Part shown: piece after piece, positions 22,276 to 28,717 of the stretch | How positions within the stretch are numbered: position 1 is the stretch's first letter | Layout: every line of letters begins with the position of its first letter | Source: a virus | DNA: 31,315 bases | Direction: 5' to 3' (one strand) | IMG/VR virus record: IMGVR_UViG_3300035703_000314 | Span: 1 to 31,315 of that record | The notes under the pieces: model-generated | Told to the model about the DNA's origin: nothing | Seen by the model: only the letters and a program-made list of their open reading frames with translations | The model's database searches: none | Made by a program: the position numbers and the translations under genes

Positions 22276-23558
22276 TTGGTGGCCTGCTGCATTTTTTCAG
22301 TGATTTTATCAACTAATTGCTTGGCTTGGGTCCACAACTTATCCAGCCGCTGCATCATTTTACGAACTTCATCACTGTTTTGTTTCAATATGGCAATATT
22401 TTGCCAAGACAAGACACCAGCGAATGTGGACATTCGGTATTTCAAATCGGCTTGTATTCTGCTGAGATCGTTTTTTGTCTTGGCATCGCGTAGCTCTTGT
22501 TTTATCTCGCTGAATTTTTTGATGAAAAACTGTTCGTGGTCTTGATAACGATCACGAAACACATTCTCTGCCAATTTCACTACGGTGAGAAGTAGTTCTG
22601 GGAATTCTCGTTGTGCTATCTTTAGCAAATTATCTGCATTAAACCAAGAACTAACAGTTAATTGATCGGCGGGAGTATTTTGTAATCTGTGCTTAAGGTA
22701 CTGAAGATACCGTTGAAATTGTTTGGCTTCAGCAGGGGAGGAAACTCCTGTATTCCTCAAATCAAGAAATCTTGATATCTCTGCGTCCAGAGTCTGAGCA
22801 GGCGAATATACCAGTCTTCGTTGATCATCCACTTCAAAAGTTCGAACCAATCTCACCACTGAGGGATCAATGACCACACCCTGTACGGGCTCATTGCCGT
22901 GTATGATACCAGTAGTGTCCTGGTAGACTTTGACTCCCAATTGTCTGCTCAGCCAATTCCATAATACTGCGGGTCTCGGGGCTGGAGATCCAAGGCGATA
23001 TCTGCGTCTGTTTGGCGATTCCCAATTCAATTCTCCATTACTCAATTGCCAAAGCATATACCAAAATCTCCCACCTGGAGAATTGACAGTGGCTTGTGTT
23101 TTGGCATTTCTTTTGGCTTCTCCAATGGCTAGGTCTAATGCCACATCGTTGAGATTTATTTCGGGAAATCGAGACAATATTTTGGGTACCAGACGCTTCA
23201 ACAACAGCACCAGATCAAAGAAGTCTTCCTCGGAGAGTTGATCCAGATTCATGATATAGTCGGGATCGGTGTCGAGTCTAAGTAGTTGAATGTATCGGGG
23301 ATCTTCTGGATAGGGCATTTTCCGCCCCAATTTGGTTTGTTCTACATAGTAACTCAAGGGATAGAAATAGATGCCCAAAGGAGTGTCATACTGACTCTCT
23401 GGGTTTATCCCCAGTTTATTGATCTTGGTCAGTGATACCCCATACTGCCCATATTCTTCAGAAGGTATATTTTGCTGAATCCAAGTCAAGGCACCTTGGT
23501 GACCCAGTAATTCCTTGGCAGATCGTGTTGCTTCTGATATGATTTCATATATAAACAT
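22272..23558 (-). CDS. putative packaged internal protein, paralog B
   Basis: A 428-residue paralog of the preceding entry, first gene of the three-gene unit. It starts MFIYEIISEATRSAKELLG with ISE|A as the predicted cleavage site. TPLGIYFYPLSYYV (near 80) and IIHGNEPVQGVVIDPSVV (near 240) are the best conserved blocks; the last 150 residues are charged helices. A weak late-promoter-like ACTAAATA lies about 10 bases before the ATG. The two copies have diverged widely outside the blocks, which suggests different targets if they are enzymes. Confidence 0.55.
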   Translation of the reverse strand: MFIYEIISEATRSAKELLGHQGALTWIQQNIPSEEYGQYGVSLTKINKLGINPESQYDTPLGIYFYPLSYYVEQTKLGRKMPYPEDPRYIQLLRLDTDPDYIMNLDQLSEEDFFDLVLLLKRLVPKILSRFPEINLNDVALDLAIGEAKRNAKTQATVNSPGGRFWYMLWQLSNGELNWESPNRRRYRLGSPAPRPAVLWNWLSRQLGVKVYQDTTGIIHGNEPVQGVVIDPSVVRLVRTFEVDDQRRLVYSPAQTLDAEISRFLDLRNTGVSSPAEAKQFQRYLQYLKHRLQNTPADQLTVSSWFNADNLLKIAQREFPELLLTVVKLAENVFRDRYQDHEQFFIKKFSEIKQELRDAKTKNDLSRIQADLKYRMSTFAGVLSWQNIAILKQNSDEVRKMMQRLDKLWTQAKQLVDKITEKMQQATK

Positions 23559-23584
23559 TTAACTATTTAGTCAAAGCCAAAAAG

Positions 23585-23604
23585 AAAGGTCCCAGAGGAC
23601 CTTT
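23585..23604 (-). terminator. intrinsic terminator after the outer-membrane protein gene
   Basis: AAAGGTCC-TCT(G)-GGACCTTT forms an 8-bp stem with a tight loop, followed by CTTTTT on the minus strand. It separates the barrel gene from the internal-protein cassette. Confidence 0.8.
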
Positions 23605-23625
23605 GTTTATATGCTGAATTTCAGC

Positions 23626-24072
23626 TTAGAAAGCGTACTTTAGACCTACGCCCACTGTGGTGCCATCGTGTACCTTCATATCACCAGTGCCGATGTTGCG
23701 ACGTACATCGCTGGTTAGAGAGATGGATTTGGTCAATGGCACAGTGGTACCAAGTCCCACTACACTGGTCAAGCCATCTTTGGCTACATCGCTGGTGATG
23801 TAAGTGGCACCAAATTGTGCTTCAACTGCTACACCCATGACTTTGAGTACTTGATAACCAGCCACTAGCGACACCTGATCTTGATTGCCGCTGGCGACAT
23901 CAAATCTCTCAGCTGAAGCTGTGAGACTGAATTTGTTCCAGCTTTGACCCACAGCAATACCAACACCATTGACATCGTTACTGATGTCACGAGCATAACC
24001 AACACCAACTTCTACTGCTGAAGCAGTGGCCACAGAGGCCAGAAGACTGAGACCAATTAGAGTTTTTTTCAT
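23626..24072 (-). CDS. small outer-membrane beta-barrel protein
   Basis: A 148-residue exported protein. A signal peptide MKKTLIGLSLLASVATASA is followed by a mature start VEVGVGYARD. The mature part is alternating beta-strand sequence (VGIAVGQSWNKFSLTASAER, VSLVAGYQVLKVMGVAVEAQ) and ends GVGLKYAF with the C-terminal Phe that guides BAM insertion. The size suits an eight-stranded barrel. AAGGA lies ahead of the ATG, and a sigma70-like promoter and terminator make it a single-gene unit. Phage-encoded barrels could mask receptors or change uptake during infection; the sequence does not decide. Confidence 0.8.
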   Translation of the reverse strand: MKKTLIGLSLLASVATASAVEVGVGYARDISNDVNGVGIAVGQSWNKFSLTASAERFDVASGNQDQVSLVAGYQVLKVMGVAVEAQFGATYITSDVAKDGLTSVVGLGTTVPLTKSISLTSDVRRNIGTGDMKVHDGTTVGVGLKYAF

Positions 24073-24098
24073 AATGTTTCCTTTTAGAAAATGTGTTA

Positions 24099-24127
24099 AT
24101 TATATATCTCTATATAATCGGGGTTAA
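24099..24127 (-). promoter_or_regulatory. sigma70-like promoter for the barrel protein
   Basis: TTAACC (24127-24122), 17 bp, TATAAT (24104-24099), about 26 bases before ATG 24072, with AAGGA between. Confidence 0.6.
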
Positions 24128-24130
24128 AAA

Positions 24131-24328
24131 TTAATTTTGATTGATGTCAAATTTAAAACGTGAAATTTCATAGTCATAGTACTCATCATCAGACATGGTA
24201 CCATTTCTATGTTTTTTACAGAGTTCTAGATAATAGGTATAGTCAAACTGTCGTCCAGTCAATTGACTGACAGTGTCCTGCCAATCAAAACTGGCCAAAG
24301 TATACAGAACTTGATTATAATGTATCAC
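24131..24328 (-). CDS. small hypothetical protein, 65 aa
   Basis: The GTG at 24328 overlaps the upstream TGA (GTGA), which I prefer to a start at 24352. It encodes an aromatic, acidic product with YNQVLYTLASFDWQDTVSQL and KKHRNGTMSDDEYYDYEISR. Cytoplasmic; function unknown. Confidence 0.6.
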   Translation of the reverse strand: MIHYNQVLYTLASFDWQDTVSQLTGRQFDYTYYLELCKKHRNGTMSDDEYYDYEISRFKFDINQN

Positions 24329-24543
24329 AGCAGCTCTCCGCAATGGGGACAACGAGCAGCATGTTCACTGCGGGCCAACTTAATAGATTTGCGAAGACCT
24401 TTGATGTCGTTCAATAGTTCTTTCAACAATTTGCGATCTCGTTGAGGTTTTTCTTTGTCAAGTTCTTCCTTGATGCGTTGGCGAGCAGCATCAACCCGTT
24501 TTTCAAACACATCAAGGAAGTTTGGTATGGACTTCTTGCTCAT
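24325..24543 (-). CDS. coiled-coil protein with C-terminal CPHC knuckle, 72 aa
   Basis: Begins MSKKSIPNFLDVFEKRVDAA and continues as a charged coiled coil to SEHAARCPHCGELL. From memory, this coiled coil plus terminal CPHCG pattern recurs in T4-like phages. The CxxC pair could bind zinc as a dimer. A promoter whose -10 lies five to seven bases before the ATG suggests a leaderless message. Confidence 0.7.
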   Translation of the reverse strand: MSKKSIPNFLDVFEKRVDAARQRIKEELDKEKPQRDRKLLKELLNDIKGLRKSIKLARSEHAARCPHCGELL

Positions 24544-24548
24544 ACCAT

Positions 24549-24577
24549 ATATTATATTTTTGCTGTGACTTTGTCAA
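24549..24577 (-). promoter_or_regulatory. sigma70-like promoter overlapping the Agt stop
   Basis: TTGACA (24577-24572) with 17 bp to TAATAT (24554-24549), or 15 bp to TATAAT (24556-24551). The ATG follows at 24543. The -35 box overlaps the stop codon of the glycosyltransferase. Confidence 0.6.
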
Positions 24578-25575
24578 ACTTTTTCGATTAAATTGTCTCG
24601 AAATATCTCCCAGGCATTTTGCCAATTCCATTTTTGACTGCCTTGCTGTACAACATCGCGATCTAGTTCCAAACAACGGCTGACCGCAGTGTACAAGTTT
24701 CCGTCTAGATACCCAGTTACACCTTGTTCTACCACTTGGTTGGGCCCGGTGACTGGATATGCTGCCACTGGGGTTCCGCAGGCCATGGCCTCGATCATGA
24801 CTAACCCAAATGTGTCCCAACGACTGGGAAATACAAAGACATCTGCATTGGCATAATAACTGGCCAATTCACTTCCTGTATGAAATCCCACAAATTCAAT
24901 GTCAGTGTACTTTTCTTGTAGTTCTGTCAATTGCGGTCCGTCGCCCACCACAATTTTTTTGCTGTTGGGATATCGTAACTCACAGAAGGCCTGTAGATTT
25001 TTTTCTGGGCTGACTCTGCCCACATACAACAAAATGATTTTGTCGTCACGCAACAGTCTACGGCCACTGGGGTTGAATACAGTTCTATCCACTCCGCGAG
25101 TCCAAGGCACAATGTTGCCTTTTATTCCCCGAGATTCCAACACTTGAGCCATGGCCTCAGTGGTGGTCAACACACGACCACTGTGACGGTGAAACCAGCG
25201 TATGTATGCCCAAGACAATGATTCAGGTATCCATAACAGTTTACGCAATGCTTCAGCAAAATTGGTATGATAACTGGTGTTATATCGCCAACCTCTGCGA
25301 TCTGCTGCACATCTTGTGGCCAGTCCCACCGGACCTTCAGTGGCAATGTGTATATAGTCGGGTTTGATTCGATCTAGTATATTACCGATACCCCAAGGCC
25401 AGCTGAGATCCACAGCATCATATCCTGGTGCTGGTGTATGCGGGAAACATTCAGGATCCACAAATTCCAGTCGATAACCATCCTGTTCTGCATACTGTGC
25501 AATATTGCGATATGTAGTAACTACTCCATTTATTTGGTCATGAGTGTTGTCAGTTGCTATTAATATTGTTTTCAT
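24574..25575 (-). CDS. agt: GT4 glycosyltransferase, Agt-like (diacylglycerol glycosyltransferase)
   Basis: A 333-residue GT-B enzyme. The N-terminal acceptor domain has DQINGVVTTYRNIA near 14, IHIATEGPVGLA near 75 and NTSYHTNFAEALR near 98; the C-terminal donor domain has LYVGRVSPEKN near 183 and the EX7E-type WDTFGLVMIEAMACGTPV near 258, with Asp at the first acidic position. This pattern matches GT4 enzymes that put glucose or glucuronate on diacylglycerol in phosphate-starved bacteria and that lie beside plcP. Here plcP is two genes upstream in the same direction. It should act at the inner membrane, replacing phospholipid with glycolipid. Another lipid or surface-sugar acceptor is possible. 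Confidence 0.8.
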   Translation of the reverse strand: MKTILIATDNTHDQINGVVTTYRNIAQYAEQDGYRLEFVDPECFPHTPAPGYDAVDLSWPWGIGNILDRIKPDYIHIATEGPVGLATRCAADRRGWRYNTSYHTNFAEALRKLLWIPESLSWAYIRWFHRHSGRVLTTTEAMAQVLESRGIKGNIVPWTRGVDRTVFNPSGRRLLRDDKIILLYVGRVSPEKNLQAFCELRYPNSKKIVVGDGPQLTELQEKYTDIEFVGFHTGSELASYYANADVFVFPSRWDTFGLVMIEAMACGTPVAAYPVTGPNQVVEQGVTGYLDGNLYTAVSRCLELDRDVVQQGSQKWNWQNAWEIFRDNLIEKV

Positions 25576-25585
25576 TACGATTTCC

Positions 25586-26107
25586 TCAAAATGTTCTAGT
25601 CATGGTCACACCGCGAAACTCGGGAGAAAAATTGACCGAATAACTGGTTTGAGATCTAGTGGTAGTCATGGCCCAACTCACTGCTGTCCCTAATAATGCC
25701 CCACCGATCACATCTCTGGTATGATGCCTGTCTGAATGCACTCTACTATAGGCCACTACAACAGCACCAACATAATGTGGCCATGCATATTCCAACCCAT
25801 ACCTTTTATGTACAAATGCAGCACCCTGAAATGCTGCTGATGTGTGTCCACTAGGAAAACTTAATCTATCACTCTGATCAGGTCGTAATTGATTGGTAGT
25901 CTCTTTCAAGACTTGTGTTAATGCCAAATTGGTCAATAATCCGGTAGACATTTGACTAAATCCCTCTCGATCATTGTTGCCAAAAGTTCTTCCCAGAGCA
26001 AATGCAGGAATAGCAATTTGCAAGTAGTCGCCTGTTTTTCTGACCAGGTCTGCTCTAACGGGAGTCGAAAGCAGTAACAATAATAAAATAATGATCAAAT
26101 GAATCAT
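25586..26107 (-). CDS. PAP2-superfamily membrane phosphatase
   Basis: A 173-residue exported PAP2 enzyme. A hydrophobic N-terminus (residues 1-19, ending VRA) acts as signal or anchor. The full phosphatase signature is present: KX6RP (Lys68 to Pro76), PSGH at 85-88 and SRX5HX3D (Ser121, His128, Asp132). Family members remove phosphate from phosphatidate, PG-phosphate or undecaprenyl pyrophosphate on the periplasmic side. Between plcP and agt it could make diacylglycerol plus phosphate, feeding Agt. It overlaps the 66-aa gene as ATGA and ends 11 bases before agt. Confidence 0.88.
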   Translation of the reverse strand: MIHLIIILLLLLLSTPVRADLVRKTGDYLQIAIPAFALGRTFGNNDREGFSQMSTGLLTNLALTQVLKETTNQLRPDQSDRLSFPSGHTSAAFQGAAFVHKRYGLEYAWPHYVGAVVVAYSRVHSDRHHTRDVIGGALLGTAVSWAMTTTRSQTSYSVNFSPEFRGVTMTRTF

Positions 26108-26304
26108 TTTTGTTCCTTTCTCTTATCAAACAGATACAATTTTTCGCAATGTCCCTCCACACGAAAATTACGAAACTTGAGTTGGTACTTTAAACTGTCA
26201 AGTGCCTGTTGACAAATCTCCAGACTGGGCAGAGTCAGTTCTACTCTTCCGGGAATGTCTTGAGGATTGTTTATGTTCAAGGCTAATAATATCAGCAGAT
26301 ACAT
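26104..26304 (-). CDS. small secreted or membrane-anchored protein, 66 aa
   Basis: AGGAG seven bases upstream selects ATG 26304 over 26310. The product starts MYLLILLALNINNPQDIPG, a short hydrophobic leader, and continues VELTLPSLEICQQALDSL with two Cys. Its first 107 bases overlap the 3' end of plcP in another frame, and its stop overlaps the PAP2 start. Function unknown; it may be a periplasmic accessory of the cassette. Confidence 0.6.
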   Translation of the reverse strand: MYLLILLALNINNPQDIPGRVELTLPSLEICQQALDSLKYQLKFRNFRVEGHCEKLYLFDKRKEQK

Positions 26305-27055
26305 TATCATTCTCCTGTGTCCAAGTTATGATTTCCCAAGTGCCATCCCAGTGTTCAACCAATGCAGTACAACTTTCTTGCCAATCACCGTCATTCATAT
26401 AAACAATGCCGTCAATGTTTTTGATTTCTGCTTTGTGTATATGTCCACAAATTATGCCATCATAGCCTTTTTTGCGACAATATCCTGACAAATTTGATTC
26501 AAATTTGAACATGAAATCCACTGCTCGTTTGACTCGCTGTTTAAGATATAAACTCAAACTCCAATACCCAAATCCCATCTTTCTACGCAACCAATTGAAT
26601 CTTGTGTTCAGTCTCAACAATATGTCATAGGCCTGATCCCCAAGAAAACTGATCCAAGGTGCCAGTCTGGTTATACCATCAAACAGATCACCATGAATCA
26701 CAAGATAATGACGACCATCTACCCCCACATGTTCGTATTGATTGTAGACTTCTATCATGCCAAAATTCAATCCCATGGGTATCATGGGACGCAGGAATTC
26801 ATCGTGATTGCCTGCTATATATATTACTCGTGTACCTCTTTTGGCATGTCCCAATATTCTTCGTACCACATTGGTATGACTCTGTTTCCAACGCCATTTA
26901 CCACGACGAATTTTCCATCCATCTATTATGTCACCCACCAAGTACAATGTATCGCAACTGTGATGTTTTAAAAAATTATTGAGTTGTTCAGCTTTACAGT
27001 CCTTGGATCCCAAATGAATATCGCTTATGGCTATGGTTCTATATGTTTTTTTCAT
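26198..27055 (-). CDS. plcP: PlcP-like phospholipase C (calcineurin-type metallophosphatase)
   Basis: A 285-residue metallophosphoesterase. Metal motifs are DIHLGS (Asp12, His14), GDIIDGW at 41, GNHDEFLR at 82, HGDLFDG at 121 and GHIHKAE near 200, followed by NDGDWQESCTALVEHWDG. The YLVGDIIDGWKIRR and GDWQESCTA patterns fit the PlcP group (often annotated as LpxH-like), which cuts phosphatidylglycerol or phosphatidylethanolamine to diacylglycerol in phosphate-starved bacteria. LpxH is the main alternative. The last 36 residues are polar, overlap the 66-aa gene, and look like an overprinted extension. AGGAT precedes the ATG. It lies 84 bases after pstS, behind a terminator, so expression probably needs read-through. 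Confidence 0.82.
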   Translation of the reverse strand: MKKTYRTIAISDIHLGSKDCKAEQLNNFLKHHSCDTLYLVGDIIDGWKIRRGKWRWKQSHTNVVRRILGHAKRGTRVIYIAGNHDEFLRPMIPMGLNFGMIEVYNQYEHVGVDGRHYLVIHGDLFDGITRLAPWISFLGDQAYDILLRLNTRFNWLRRKMGFGYWSLSLYLKQRVKRAVDFMFKFESNLSGYCRKKGYDGIICGHIHKAEIKNIDGIVYMNDGDWQESCTALVEHWDGTWEIITWTQENDNVSADIISLEHKQSSRHSRKSRTDSAQSGDLSTGT

Positions 27056-27077
27056 TTTGAATCCTATAAAAGATAAA

Positions 27078-27093
27078 GGGGTCTTGCGACCCC
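27078..27093 (-). terminator. intrinsic terminator or attenuator between pstS and plcP
   Basis: GGGGTC-GCAA-GACCCC followed by TTTATCTTTT on the minus strand. The T-tract is interrupted, so partial read-through is plausible. A second hairpin GCTGG...CCAGC lies just before it in 27102-27121. Confidence 0.75.
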
Positions 27094-27139
27094 AATATGC
27101 TGGTTACGGGCATCCAGCACCACCCTATCTTGTGGTCGT

Positions 27140-28150
27140 TTAGTGTTTGATCTGACTCCACACACGACTGCGGATATCAGCAGTCAAACTGTCAGGCAGT
27201 GGAACATAATCTAATTCCAAGGCCATTTCTTTACCATTGCGGAAAGCCCAATCAAAAAACTTTAAAACTTCTCGGCTGGTTTCTTTGTTCTTGGGTTCAC
27301 GGTACATGATAATAAAACTGGCACTGCTGACAGGCCATGCTTGAGGATGTTTTTGATCCACAATGCTCAATCCCATTCCAGGAACACTGAACCAGTCTGC
27401 ACCATCTGCTGCTGCGGCAAAAGTACCATCATCTGGATCAACAAAGTTACCTGCTTTGTTCTGCAATTTTAGATGTATCATATTGTTTTTCTTGGCATAG
27501 GCATATTCCACATAACCAATGCTGCCCTTGATACGACGAACATTGCCTGCCACACCTTCATTGCCTTTGCCGCCCACGCTACTGGCTGCTGGCCATTTGA
27601 CAGCAGCACCACGGCCCACACGCTGAGCCCACTCGGGACTGATCACTGTGAGATAGTCGGTCCAATTAAATGTAGTACCTGAACCATCTGCACGATGTAC
27701 CACTGTGATGGCTTGATTGGGCAAACTCTTATCTGGGTTTAGTGCTGCAAGATCAGCGTGATTCCAATTGCTGATGTCACCGAGGTAGATTCGAGCCAAT
27801 ACCGGACCAGTAATACGCAATTCGCCTGGCGTAAATCCATCTAGATTCACAATGGGCACTGTGCCACCAATAATGGCAGGAAACTGAACTTGATTACGCT
27901 GGTCTAAATCTTCGCCCTTGACAGGAGCGTCACTGGCACCAAATGCCACTGTACCTGCGTTGATCTGCCGAATACCACCACTGCTACCAATGCTCTGATA
28001 GTTTAATCCTACACCAGTTTGCTTTTTGTAGGCTTCGGCCCATTTGGCATAAACTGGGTAAGGGAAGGTAGCGCCGGCTCCAGTGATATCGGCTGCTTGA
28101 ACTACTACCGCAGTCAGTGCTGCGGCTAAAAATGTTGTTAGTTTTTTCAA
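27140..28150 (-). CDS. pstS: periplasmic phosphate-binding protein PstS
   Basis: The start is TTG at 28150, behind AGGAG, giving 336 residues with signal peptide MKKLTTFLAAALTAVVVQA. The longer frame to 28198 would put coding sequence into the PHO-box region. The mature protein has the PstS signature: ITGAGATFPYPVYAKWAEAY, IGSSGGIRQI (phosphate loop), FGASDAPV, VHRADGSGTTFNWTDYL and KGNEGVAGNV. It delivers phosphate to the PstCAB transporter of the host. Phage pstS genes are known from cyanophages and are induced by host PhoB; here the PHO-box array fits that. It heads the cassette with plcP, PAP2 and agt. Confidence 0.95.
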   Translation of the reverse strand: MKKLTTFLAAALTAVVVQAADITGAGATFPYPVYAKWAEAYKKQTGVGLNYQSIGSSGGIRQINAGTVAFGASDAPVKGEDLDQRNQVQFPAIIGGTVPIVNLDGFTPGELRITGPVLARIYLGDISNWNHADLAALNPDKSLPNQAITVVHRADGSGTTFNWTDYLTVISPEWAQRVGRGAAVKWPAASSVGGKGNEGVAGNVRRIKGSIGYVEYAYAKKNNMIHLKLQNKAGNFVDPDDGTFAAAADGADWFSVPGMGLSIVDQKHPQAWPVSSASFIIMYREPKNKETSREVLKFFDWAFRNGKEMALELDYVPLPDSLTADIRSRVWSQIKH

Positions 28151-28189
28151 TGTAATCTCCTGTTGATATTTTGCTGTATCGCACAAATA

Positions 28190-28222
28190 TTTAAACACAG
28201 AAGTATTACAGATATATTACAG
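28190..28222 (-). promoter_or_regulatory. PHO-box-like array, three CTGT half-sites at 11-bp spacing
   Basis: On the minus strand CTGTAATATAT (28222-28212), CTGTAATACTT (28211-28201) and CTGTGTTTAAA (28200-28190) follow head to tail. The first 18 bases, CTGTAAT-ATAT-CTGTAAT, match the PhoB box CTGTCATAWAWCTGTCAY at 16 of 18 positions. It lies 40-72 bases before the pstS start. Candidate -10 sequences (TAAATA) lie just downstream. Confidence 0.85.
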
Positions 28223-28235
28223 TGGTCAGATATTT

Positions 28236-28559
28236 TTACCGTTTACTGGATCGAGGAGGAGTGACTTCGCTCTTTTCCCCCAATCCCAATAAACAGGCCA
28301 TCTGTTCGCCAAACTGTACAATAGTAAACCCAGTGGTGTCGCTGTTGACAAACAGGGCATAGGTACTACCATTGTTGTCTTGTCCCAACCATAGAGGTCG
28401 TTCATTGATTTCTTTTGATGCCAAAGTCTTGAACACGGTGTCAAGTGGACCGCAAAGTATGGGCTTGGTGGTATTGACAAATCCGGGTGGCAAACTGTTT
28501 TGGGCGTGGGCTATGGTGCTGATCAAGCAGAATAACAACGCCACTGCTAGTTTTTTCAT
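28236..28559 (-). CDS. secreted conserved protein, 107 aa
   Basis: Signal peptide MKKLAVALLFCLISTIAHA, then QNSLPPGFVNTTKPILCGPL, NERPLWLGQDNNGSTYALFV and FTIVQFGEQMACLLGLGE. Two Cys could form a disulfide in the periplasm. From memory, similar proteins with CGP...W-x-G...QF...ACL-x-G are frequent in marine T4-like phages and their hosts. It has its own late promoter and sits upstream of pstS but before the PHO boxes, so it is probably regulated separately. Function unknown. Confidence 0.75.
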   Translation of the reverse strand: MKKLAVALLFCLISTIAHAQNSLPPGFVNTTKPILCGPLDTVFKTLASKEINERPLWLGQDNNGSTYALFVNSDTTGFTIVQFGEQMACLLGLGEKSEVTPPRSSKR

Positions 28560-28583
28560 AGTGGCCGGTCCTTTACAAAATTT

Positions 28584-28591
28584 TATTTATA
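28584..28591 (-). promoter_or_regulatory. T4-type late promoter TATAAATA
   Basis: A perfect TATAAATA lies 25 bases before ATG 28559, with AAGGA in between. It is divergent from the identical site at 28694. Confidence 0.7.
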
Positions 28592-28592
28592 G

Positions 28593-28620
28593 AAAAAGCA
28601 CCCCGAAGGGTGCTTTTTTT
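28593..28620. terminator. intrinsic terminator
   Basis: AAAAAGCACCC-CGAA-GGGTGCTTTTTTT is a symmetric 11-bp stem with T-tracts on both strands. No plus-strand gene ends here, so it probably ends the minus-strand transcript that carries tmRNA or its displaced remnant. Confidence 0.85.
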
Positions 28621-28628
28621 GACTATTG

Positions 28629-28680
28629 GGTTACAAGGTGGTCAACCCCGTGGAGTTTACGCGGCTAGGCTCTATGATTT
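28629..28680 (-). pseudogene. possible displaced 3' part of the tmRNA gene
   Basis: The minus strand reads CTAGCCGCGTAA, which would encode Leu-Ala-Ala-stop like the end of a tmRNA tag and matches the functional TTAGCCGCCTAA at 10 of 12 bases. A helix GGGTT...AACCC and a terminator follow. The region 28621-28693 holds no other gene. I read it as the original tmRNA end, separated from the gene by the endonuclease insertion; chance similarity is possible. Confidence 0.35.
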
Positions 28681-28693
28681 TTATCATAATTTG

Positions 28694-28701
28694 TATAAAT
28701 A
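28694..28701 (+). promoter_or_regulatory. T4-type late promoter TATAAATA for the GIY-YIG gene
   Basis: A perfect TATAAATA lies 16 bases before ATG 28718, with AAGGAG in the short leader. Confidence 0.7.
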
Positions 28702-28717
28702 ATAAAAAGGAGATAAA

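Noticed and set aside
26198-27055. LpxH (UDP-2,3-diacylglucosamine hydrolase)
   Set aside because: The metal motifs are shared, but the YLVGDIIDGW, HGDLFDG and GDWQESCTA patterns and the neighbouring agt, PAP2 and pstS genes favour PlcP. It is not fully excluded.
28151-28198. Longer pstS start at 28198
   Set aside because: It would add 16 residues before a clear signal peptide and run into the PHO-box array. The TTG at 28150 has AGGAG at the right distance.
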